A DNA stretch of 22,374 bases from DAOTVD01 sp034437075. Its GTDB lineage: Bacteria > Chloroflexota > Anaerolineae > Aggregatilineales > J027. The notes beneath the pieces were generated by a model that saw nothing but the letters and a program-made list of their open reading frames with translations, did no database searches and was not told the DNA's origin. A program made the translations under genes and the position numbers. The stretch spans positions 1-22,374 of the forward strand of contig DAOTVD010000384.1 of assembly GCA_034437075.1 (NCBI GenBank). Direction: 5' to 3'. Of this stretch, positions 1 through 5,582 are shown one piece after another; the stretch's first letter is position 1, and each line of letters starts with the position of its first letter.

Positions 1-203
1 GAATCGTGGCCGAAGCCGATGCGGTCGATGATGATGCGCGGCGCGCGGTCGCCACGGCGATTCGGGGCAAAATTGCGGAGGGTAGCCCCGTCAGCGCGCA
101 TTATGTGCATGTGGTGCCGCGTGGTTGGCTCATTAAAACCAGTAGCGGAAAGTTGGCCCGGGCGGCTAACCGCGATAAATGGCGAGCCGAGACGGGGCGC
201 TAA
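1..203 (+). CDS. AMP-dependent acyl synthetase/ligase, C-terminal end (partial)
   Basis: This is the last 67 or so codons of a gene that begins before the window. The frame is open from base 3 to a TAA at 201-203. The peptide VVPRGWLIKTSSGKLAR matches the A10 motif of the ANL superfamily (consensus PKTxxGKxxR). The lysine of that motif contacts the adenylate during acyl-AMP formation. The family activates carboxylic acids with ATP, either onto CoA or onto a carrier protein. The preceding stretch, with alternating acidic and basic residues, fits the small mobile C-terminal subdomain. The window lacks the N-terminal domain, so acyl-CoA synthetase and fatty acyl-AMP ligase cannot be separated. 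A GTG at position 6 is an internal codon, not a start. The gene converges on the next gene with 36 bases between their stops. Confidence 0.75.
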   Translation, partial: IVAEADAVDDDARRAVATAIRGKIAEGSPVSAHYVHVVPRGWLIKTSSGKLARAANRDKWRAETGR

Positions 204-239
204 GCACGGAACACAGAAATACCGCATGAGCCGCGCACA

Positions 240-1454
240 TCACCAGGTCAGGTTGCTGTCTTCGGTGGCTTGTTCCTCTGGCGTTTCTTCATTTACATCA
301 TCTGACGCGGTTTCGGCGTCGGCTGTTTTGTTCGCCTGGGCATCAGATAGGGCGGCGGGGGGGGTGAGGTCTGTATCGCGCGCGTGGGCTTGCGCGGGGG
401 CGCCTGTTGGATCAGCCTTGTTAGACGTAGATGGAGCAGGCGGCTGGGCTTTGGTGGGGTTACGCAAGACTTGAATCTTAGCCCAAACACGATCCAGGGC
501 TTCGATCTGCGGTTCAAGCTCCATGCGTAGCAGATTATTTTTGTCGTCGTTGTGCTGGTCTAACACGCGGTAGATACGATTTACCAATATTTTGTCTTCT
601 TCGCTAACGCGCTGGCGCAGGGTATCGCGCTGCTCCGGGGGCAACATGGCCATCTCGTTGAGAATTTTAATGACATGCAGCAAGGGTTCATCTTCTGACG
701 AAGGACCATGTAGCAAAGTGGCTTCTACATCGGGTAGGCCTAGTTTATCCTCCGGCACCATGGCCAGCATTTGCTGGGTATTGCGCTTACGACGCCGTTC
801 TTTAGAGCGCGGGAACCAACTCCGCTCGAGCCAATCGACGAGCGCCCCGGTGCTTTCGCTGGTCAGGCGCGCTTTGGCTTCGAAGTGTGGCGAAAAGGCA
901 TATACGCGGGTGAATAACTGGCGCCGAGTAAAGATCAAATAATCTTGCTCCCAGCGTTCGGGCGTCCAGAGGATGGTCATGCCTTCTTCGCGGCGCATGA
1001 GTTCCAAAAAGATCGCACGTTCATCCAGGTTGACTTCCGCCAGATTAAAGCGCATGGTGAGCATATTTTTGATGGTGAAGGCAACGAGCGTGGTGTTATA
1101 CGTGGGGTAGACTTCGAACTGCATTTGCGCCCCGCCATCCTGGCTGGTGAGGGTGGCCACCTGGCGCCGTTCGCCGCGTGGGCGTTTGGGGTCTAGGGCT
1201 ATGGACGACATCAGCGGCGCGTTGAGCGATTGCCGTTCTAGCTCGGCGTCTAGGTCAATTTCCAGCTTCAAGAAGCGTTGCAGCAGGGGCGGGGCACTAT
1301 CATGAAAGGTGTGGATATGGCCACTATTTTGCAAATCCGCCACCACGCGCTGCCAGTCTGCGTTGCGGATGCGCTCTTTCATCTGGTTGGATAGACTCAG
1401 CAACTCTTGGGTGGACATTTTTGCAAGTTGCTGGGGAGAAAAATCGTCTGCCAT
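240..1454 (-). CDS. Hypothetical protein with acidic, low-complexity C-terminal tail
   Basis: A 404-residue protein that I do not recognise. The ATG at 1454 is preceded by a GAGGG ribosome-binding site and a good promoter (1484-1513). Residues 1 to about 90 look helical, with a charged amphipathic pattern. Residues about 95-200 carry beta-like strands (QMQFEVYPTYNTTLVAFTI, then GMTILWTPERWEQDYLIF). A basic patch (RSKERRRKRN) lies near residue 220. Residues about 230-325 are again helical and charged. The last 80 residues are rich in Ala, Pro, Thr, Asp and Glu and are probably disordered. There is no signal peptide or membrane segment, so it is probably cytoplasmic. The basic patch could bind nucleic acid or a phosphorylated partner, but this is a guess. 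It is a single-gene unit, convergent with the acyl ligase and upstream of the ZIP gene on the same strand. Confidence 0.7.
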   Translation of the reverse strand: MADDFSPQQLAKMSTQELLSLSNQMKERIRNADWQRVVADLQNSGHIHTFHDSAPPLLQRFLKLEIDLDAELERQSLNAPLMSSIALDPKRPRGERRQVATLTSQDGGAQMQFEVYPTYNTTLVAFTIKNMLTMRFNLAEVNLDERAIFLELMRREEGMTILWTPERWEQDYLIFTRRQLFTRVYAFSPHFEAKARLTSESTGALVDWLERSWFPRSKERRRKRNTQQMLAMVPEDKLGLPDVEATLLHGPSSEDEPLLHVIKILNEMAMLPPEQRDTLRQRVSEEDKILVNRIYRVLDQHNDDKNNLLRMELEPQIEALDRVWAKIQVLRNPTKAQPPAPSTSNKADPTGAPAQAHARDTDLTPPAALSDAQANKTADAETASDDVNEETPEEQATEDSNLTW

Positions 1455-1483
1455 AAACCACTACCCTCATATCCTATACCGCC

Positions 1484-1513
1484 ATTATAAGAGTAAAGAA
1501 GGGCAAGTGCCAC
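1484..1513 (-). promoter_or_regulatory. Promoter of the 404-residue hypothetical gene
   Basis: On the minus strand, a perfect -10 box TATAAT (1489-1484) follows a -35-like GTGGCA (1513-1508) after an 18-bp spacer. The predicted start is about 25 bases upstream of the ATG at 1454. The TGGCA-N18-TATAAT layout recurs upstream of gyrA and pdhA. Confidence 0.55.
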
Positions 1514-1577
1514 ACATAGCCACGCCCGGTCGCGCCTAATTCGGGCTTAACCAAGCGGTTTGGCGTTGATTGGGGGT

Positions 1578-2405
1578 TTACCCTAGCGCGACATCTAACG
1601 ACATCATCACCGTAAAGCCGATGAGCACGCCCATGGTGGCCAGGTCGCCGTTGCCGTTTTCGTGCGAGGCCGGGATGACTTCTTCGACCACCACGAAAAT
1701 CATCGCGCCCGCTGCGAAGGCCAACGCATAGGGCAACAAAGGCCGCGCCACGAGCACCGCCGCCGCGCCGAGCACGCCCGCTAGGGGCTCCACCATCCCG
1801 GAAAACTGGCCATAGATGAAGCTCTTGCGCTTGGAGAAGCGCTCGCGGCGCAGGGGCATGGCGACTGCGATGCCTTCGGGAAAATTCTGGAGCCCGATGC
1901 CAATCGCTAGCGCGACCGCTGCCGCCTCCGAGGCACCTTCTAGGCCCTGGGCCGCCGCGCCAAACGTGACGCCCACAGCCAACCCTTCTGGGATGTTGTG
2001 TAACGTAATCGCCAGAACCAGCAACACCGAGCGTTCCCAGGTGGTTTTGAAGCCTTCGGTCTTGTCTGGGTCGTCGCCAGGGGGGTGCAGATGCGGCAAG
2101 ACCATGTCAATCCCGCGCAAGGCCAGCCCACCCAGCATGAAGCCAATCGCGGCGGGAATCCAGTTAGGGAAGGGGCTGGTCAGTTCGGCGGCCTCGATGG
2201 CGGGGGCCAGCAACGACCAAAAGCTCGCAGCGATCATCACGCCTGCCGCGAAGCCTAGCATCACATCGAGCAATTTTTGGTTGAAGCCGCGCACTAAAAA
2301 CACGGTCGCCGCGCCCAGCGCCGTGACGCCCCAGGTAAAGAGCGTAGCGAGCAACGCTTGCAAAATCGGGCTTAAATCCGAGAAAAAGTCTGTTATTGCT
2401 TCCAT
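1578..2405 (-). CDS. ZIP family divalent metal transporter
   Basis: A 275-residue integral membrane protein of the ZIP family (GufA/ZupT-like), which carries zinc and other divalent cations across the membrane, usually inward. Its two central helices carry the family motifs HNIPEG (about residues 136-141) and NFPEG (about 174-178), whose His, Asn and Glu line the binuclear metal site. A third motif, EEVIPASH (about 241-248), fits helix 6. A His- and Asp-rich cytoplasmic loop (HLHPPGDDPD, about 105-114) sits before the first motif, as expected for a ZIP variable loop. About eight membrane segments are visible, and the length is normal for bacterial members. No Shine-Dalgarno sequence precedes the ATG, and a -10 box lies 6 bases upstream, so the mRNA may be leaderless. 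The gene is divergent from the hibernation factor gene. Confidence 0.92.
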   Translation of the reverse strand: MEAITDFFSDLSPILQALLATLFTWGVTALGAATVFLVRGFNQKLLDVMLGFAAGVMIAASFWSLLAPAIEAAELTSPFPNWIPAAIGFMLGGLALRGIDMVLPHLHPPGDDPDKTEGFKTTWERSVLLVLAITLHNIPEGLAVGVTFGAAAQGLEGASEAAAVALAIGIGLQNFPEGIAVAMPLRRERFSKRKSFIYGQFSGMVEPLAGVLGAAAVLVARPLLPYALAFAAGAMIFVVVEEVIPASHENGNGDLATMGVLIGFTVMMSLDVALG

Positions 2406-2411
2406 AGGGTC

Positions 2412-2440
2412 ATTATAGGCGCCAACGCGCGCGTTGTTCT
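2412..2440 (-). promoter_or_regulatory. Putative leaderless promoter of the ZIP gene
   Basis: TATAAT (2417-2412 on the minus strand) lies only 6 bases before the ATG (2405-2403). A weak -35 (AGAACA, 2440-2435) sits 17 bp further upstream. Transcription would start at or beside the A of the start codon. The absence of a Shine-Dalgarno sequence supports this reading. Confidence 0.5.
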
Positions 2441-2578
2441 TCTTCGGTGGGTGGCTCTTGCCTGGGTCAAACGGGCCATCTTAAATGCCTCACCTGCCCG
2501 ATGCGCTAATGCGGATGGGCTGTGTATCATGAGGGCAGCATACCGCCCCGCCCGAAAAATAAACGGAAGGACAGACCC

Positions 2579-2965
2579 ATGCCTGAATATCGTGATTTTC
2601 CTGTAGAATTCCGCGCCGAAGGGATGCAAACCGACGCCCAAAAAGCCGATTTATACGATTATGCCGAAAAAGAACTACGCAATCTGGCCAAGGGGCACAC
2701 CGACATCACCGCCGCGAATATCGATATTAAGCTACCCGCCGAAGGCCGCGAAACCAATTATATCTACGAAGCGACCGTCAAGCTGGATGTCCGCCCCGAT
2801 AATATCGTGGCGACCGAAAAAGAGCCCAACGCTTACCAGGCCCTCAAGGGTGCGCTGAAGGCCGCCGGACGCCAGGTGCGCGACAAACGCGGACGCTTGC
2901 GCGAAGATCGGGGCTCCATTAACGATTTGTTCGTGGCCCCAGGGGATGACCTAGACCTGGAATAG
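2579..2965 (+). CDS. Ribosome hibernation promoting factor/RaiA-like (S30AE family) protein
   Basis: A 128-residue protein. The ATG at 2579 was chosen over an upstream in-frame GTG (2522) because GGAAGG lies 8 bases before it and the family fold begins here. The pattern is beta-alpha-beta-beta-beta-alpha: an opening strand (FPVEFRAEGM), a charged helix (QKADLYDYAEKELRNLAKG), three strands including YEATVKLDVRPDNIVATE, and a long basic helix (AYQALKGALKAAGRQVRDKR). The last two elements closely follow the HPF/RaiA consensus. Such proteins bind the decoding channel of the 30S subunit and silence or pair ribosomes in slow growth. The acidic tail (GDDLDLE) is short, so the long-HPF dimerisation domain is absent. 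A tmRNA-like gene lies 60 bases downstream on the same strand, placing two ribosome-state genes together. Confidence 0.72.
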   Translation: MPEYRDFPVEFRAEGMQTDAQKADLYDYAEKELRNLAKGHTDITAANIDIKLPAEGRETNYIYEATVKLDVRPDNIVATEKEPNAYQALKGALKAAGRQVRDKRGRLREDRGSINDLFVAPGDDLDLE

Positions 2966-3025
2966 AGTGCTTAGCGCAAACTGGCATCCGTGTAAGATAA
3001 GTGCGTAACACCGCATCAAGTTAAC

Positions 3026-3146
3026 GGGGGTGATGTGGTATCGATGGGGTGTGCTGGCTGGTCAGTAGCGCGAAGGCGCATTGCAAAACGTGAAAACCAG
3101 CCGCGACGGCGCACTCTAGACGCGGGTTCGACTCCCGCCACCTCCA
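3026..3146 (+). ncRNA. ssrA: tmRNA-like RNA, minimal (about 121 nt)
   Basis: The ends form a tmRNA tRNA-like domain. GGGGGUG (3026-3032) pairs fully with CACCUCC (3139-3145, one G-U), followed by discriminator A3146. The D-side segment UGGUAUCGAUGGGG matches the tmRNA signature GGNUUCGANGGG and forms no normal D stem. The T arm is canonical: GCGGG (3122-3126), UUCGACU loop, CCCGC (3134-3138), preceded by AGAC. CCA is not encoded. Between the halves, GUGC (3051-3054) pairs with GCAC (3111-3114), and GGCUGGU (3056-3062) pairs with ACCAGCC (3096-3102), in the position of helix P2. Inside P2 are a GCGC-GAAG-GCGC hairpin (3068-3079) and an A-rich strand. A usual tmRNA is 300-400 nt with four pseudoknots, and none fits here. 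A frame from GCA (3078) would encode ALQNVKTSRDGAL and stop at UAG 3117-3119. It may be a reduced tmRNA, a degenerate copy or an assembly deletion. Confidence 0.7.
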
Positions 3147-3278
3147 TTTATCCGCTGGGGCTTTCAGGGTATAACCAGCCCTGTGCTATGCCAGAGAAAC
3201 CTCGCAGCCCATCGGGCAATCTGTTAGGCTTAAGATAGCTACATAACCACCCCATAGCATAACCCATAGGAGGACTAC

Positions 3279-3950
3279 ATGCGCGTTAAACAGATTACGC
3301 CCCACCTGACCCAACTCACCAAATATATGATGATCAATTGCTATTTGGTGCACGAAGACGACGGCTATACGCTGGTCGATACGGCGGTCGCCAATAGCGC
3401 CGAAGCTATTCTGGAAGCTGCCGGGCAAACGCCCATCCGCCGGATTGTGCTGACCCATGCGCATATCGACCATGTCGGCTCGTTGGAAGAACTCCGCCCG
3501 CGCCTGATGGAGACCGATATTTTGTGTTCCGCGCGCACCGCGCGCCTGATGAGCGGTGACCATTCGCTGGATGCTGACGAACCCCAGGCCAAATTGCGCG
3601 GCGGTTACCCCATCGTGCAGACGCCCCCGACCCACCTGCTGAACGACGGTGACATGGTCGGCTCGTTGCGCGTGGTGCCCGCCCCTGGCCACACCCCCGG
3701 CCAGATTGCCCTATTCGACACGCGCGACCAAACGCTCATCGCGGGGGATGCCTTTTCTAGTATCGGCGGGCTGACCGTCTCAGGTAAATTTAATCCTTTG
3801 TTCCCCGTTCTGATGTTCGCGACTTGGCACAAGCCCACCGCTTTGGCATCCGCGCGCCAGTTGGCCGATCTAAAGCCCGCGCGTATCGCGGTGGGGCATG
3901 GTGGCGTCGTTGAGCCTGCCGCCGAGGCCCTGCGCAAAGCCATCTCGTGA
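3279..3950 (+). CDS. MBL-fold metallo-hydrolase
   Basis: A 223-residue metallo-beta-lactamase-fold hydrolase of the glyoxalase II-like group. The dinuclear metal ligands are all visible: HAHIDH (residues 60-65), His138 in APGHTPGQ, Asp157 in IAGDAF and His207 in VGHGG. The enzyme should be active and probably hydrolyses a thioester, lactone or phosphodiester; the substrate cannot be read from sequence. There is no signal peptide, so it is cytoplasmic. The ATG has an excellent AGGAGG (3268-3273) five bases upstream. It follows the tmRNA-like gene by 132 bases and could share its transcript, although a weak TAAGAT at 3231 could also serve it. It converges with the CorC-type gene, with 6 bases between the stops. 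Confidence 0.9.
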   Translation: MRVKQITPHLTQLTKYMMINCYLVHEDDGYTLVDTAVANSAEAILEAAGQTPIRRIVLTHAHIDHVGSLEELRPRLMETDILCSARTARLMSGDHSLDADEPQAKLRGGYPIVQTPPTHLLNDGDMVGSLRVVPAPGHTPGQIALFDTRDQTLIAGDAFSSIGGLTVSGKFNPLFPVLMFATWHKPTALASARQLADLKPARIAVGHGGVVEPAAEALRKAIS

Positions 3951-3956
3951 GGCGCA

Positions 3957-5231
3957 TTAGGCCGCTTCGTGGTCATCTGGCGAGACGAGCACTTTGTCAA
4001 TGCGTTGGCCGTCCATGTCCACCACTTCGAACTGCCAGTTGCTAAACGTGAACGTATCCGCGACGGTCGGCACTTCGCCCAGGCGTTTCATCACAAAGCC
4101 AGAGAGCGTAGCATAGTCGCCTGCTTCTTCGCCAGGCACCCGAAAACCTTCCAGCGTGCGCGCCAGGCGGTCAAGCGCCACCCGGCCATCCAACAGCCAA
4201 GACCCATCCTCGCGCTGCACGATGTCGGGGTCGGCGGGGTCGTCGCGCCCGATGATCAGGTTGGAAATATCGCCCAACGTGAGCATACCATCCACGCCGC
4301 CATGCTCGCCGACGATTAGCGCCATGGGCACCGTCGCTGTATACATGCGCTCTAACGCGCGCGTGATGTCCAGCGTTTCTGGGATGTAAAGGGGCTGATG
4401 TAGCAGGTCATCCAGGGGCGGCGGCTCGTTTTTCACGTAACCTAGCAGCCATTCACGCATACGGATGACCCCCTGCACATCATCAATGCCCGCCCCGAAC
4501 ACAGGATAATAATCGTGGGGTTGTTCGCTGAAGGTGCGCAAAATGTCTTCGGGCGTTGCATCGGCGGCCAGGTAGACAATCTCGGGGCGGGGGGTCATCA
4601 AGGCGGCAACGGGTTTGTCGTCCAGGGTTAGCACGCCCTCGATCATCATCTGCTCGGCGAAGACAAACGCGGGGCCGTGGCGCACCATCGCGATAACATC
4701 GGCATCATCTACGTCTTCTTCGGGGTTTTGGGGCACGTTCAGCACGCGCAAGATCGAATTGGTGGAAAAGCTGAGCACGGCGATAATGGGGGACGACAAG
4801 CGCGCGATTGTAGACATCGGCCCGGCGACGCGCTTGGCGATTTCTTCCGTGTAGGTCAGGGCCAGGCGCTTGGGCACCAACTCGCCAAATATTAGCGAAA
4901 GATAGGTCGTAAAGAGCACGACGGCCACAAATGCGATCTGCTCGGCATAGGGTTCGAGCGGCTCAACCGTGCTGATCGGCTCGGCCAGGTCGTTGGCGAT
5001 CGTCGCGCCACCGAAGGCACCCGCCAGCACGCCCACCAACGAAATCCCGATTTGCACGGCGGAGAGAAAGCGATTGGGGTTATCCGACAGCGAGAGCGCC
5101 TTTTGCGCACTGCCAGAGCCTTGCTCGGCTTGGTGGCGCAGGCGATTCCGGCTGGCGGATACGATGGCAATCTCCGACATCGCAAATAAGCCATTTAAGA
5201 TTACCAGACTGAAGATAATGATAATTTCCAT
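3957..5231 (-). CDS. CNNM/CorC (HlyC/CorC) family transporter, DUF21-CBS-CorC_HlyC
   Basis: A 424-residue membrane protein. The ATG at 5231 gives the normal N-terminus MEIIIIFSLVILNGLFAMSE of the family and follows AGAAGGA. The open frame runs 22 codons further upstream, but that part is not family-like. Domains in order are: a DUF21 membrane domain (about residues 1-185) with the family motif GELVPKRLAL; two CBS domains (about 200-325) beginning at LMTPRPEIVYL; and a CorC_HlyC domain (about 340-420) containing DGRVALDRL and GFVMKRLG. Relatives export magnesium or help in magnesium and cobalt homeostasis, with the CBS pair sensing ATP-Mg. The direct function here is inferred from family only. 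It is a monocistronic unit, divergent from gyrA. Confidence 0.9.
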   Translation of the reverse strand: MEIIIIFSLVILNGLFAMSEIAIVSASRNRLRHQAEQGSGSAQKALSLSDNPNRFLSAVQIGISLVGVLAGAFGGATIANDLAEPISTVEPLEPYAEQIAFVAVVLFTTYLSLIFGELVPKRLALTYTEEIAKRVAGPMSTIARLSSPIIAVLSFSTNSILRVLNVPQNPEEDVDDADVIAMVRHGPAFVFAEQMMIEGVLTLDDKPVAALMTPRPEIVYLAADATPEDILRTFSEQPHDYYPVFGAGIDDVQGVIRMREWLLGYVKNEPPPLDDLLHQPLYIPETLDITRALERMYTATVPMALIVGEHGGVDGMLTLGDISNLIIGRDDPADPDIVQREDGSWLLDGRVALDRLARTLEGFRVPGEEAGDYATLSGFVMKRLGEVPTVADTFTFSNWQFEVVDMDGQRIDKVLVSPDDHEAA

Positions 5232-5261
5232 AGATGTGGGTTGTCCTTCTCTGTTTATGTG

Positions 5262-5290
5262 GTTGTAAAGAAAAAGACCAGAACTGACAA
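5262..5290 (-). promoter_or_regulatory. Promoter of the CorC-type gene
   Basis: On the minus strand, TTGTCA (5290-5285) and TACAAC (5267-5262) are separated by exactly 17 bp. Transcription would start near 5255, about 25 bases before the ATG at 5231. The rest of the 351-base gap to gyrA (5291-5457) holds no gene that I can support. It has a small TGGGTC-TGAT-GACCCA hairpin at 5425-5440 and GC-rich sequence. Confidence 0.5.
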
Positions 5291-5457
5291 GGGCCATCCG
5301 GGCTATCTATCCGCTTTAAGGGGGGCAGGGGCTTAGGCTGCGTCGTCCGCAGGGCGGCCCTGGGGGCTAATCGTGCAGGCGTGAGCGCGCTAGGGTAATC
5401 GCCTGCCCGGTCAATTTAATAATATGGGTCTGATGACCCAGTAGGCCCTCGTTTAGC

Positions 5458-5487
5458 ATGGCAAAACGCCGTTCATAGCGGTATAAT
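5458..5487 (+). promoter_or_regulatory. gyrA promoter
   Basis: A perfect TATAAT (5482-5487) is preceded after 18 bp by ATGGCA (5458-5463). The predicted start is near 5494. This leaves a leader of about 90 bases before the ATG at 5583, and the leader holds two hairpins. The layout matches the promoters of the 404-residue gene and pdhA. Confidence 0.6.
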
Positions 5488-5500
5488 ATTAAAGAAGACG

Positions 5501-5525
5501 CGCCCGTTTGCAGCGGGCGTTTCTT
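5501..5525 (+). terminator. Terminator-like hairpin in the gyrA leader
   Basis: CGCCCG (5501-5506) pairs with CGGGCG (5514-5519) around a 7-base loop and is followed by TTTCTT (5520-5525). It has the form of an intrinsic terminator, yet it begins only about 7 bases after the predicted start site. It is either an attenuator of gyrA or a stabilising 5' hairpin. No plus-strand gene upstream would need it. Confidence 0.5.
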
Positions 5526-5530
5526 GGTTC

Positions 5531-5550
5531 GCGCGTGGTCAACCACGCGC
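5531..5550 (+). promoter_or_regulatory. Second strong hairpin in the gyrA leader
   Basis: GCGCGTGG (5531-5538) and CCACGCGC (5543-5550) form a perfect 8-bp stem with loop TCAA. It is followed by CACATC rather than a T tract, so it is not a terminator. It lies 32 bases before the gyrA start and just after the terminator-like hairpin. Confidence 0.5.
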
Positions 5551-5582
5551 CACATCCGCACAACTAAGTTGAGTAGAATTCC

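Noticed and set aside
3026..3146. Selenocysteine or other long-variable-arm tRNA instead of tmRNA
   Set aside because: No D stem and no anticodon arm can be drawn, while the D-side signature and the bases before the T arm match tmRNA.
3035..3238. A 67-codon open frame over the tmRNA-like gene
   Set aside because: It starts inside the RNA and its peptide AGSTPATS is the usual translation of a T arm; there is no ribosome-binding site.
5232..5457. A small gene in the corC-gyrA gap
   Set aside because: The open frames there are short or run antisense into gyrA and lack ribosome-binding sites and recognisable products.
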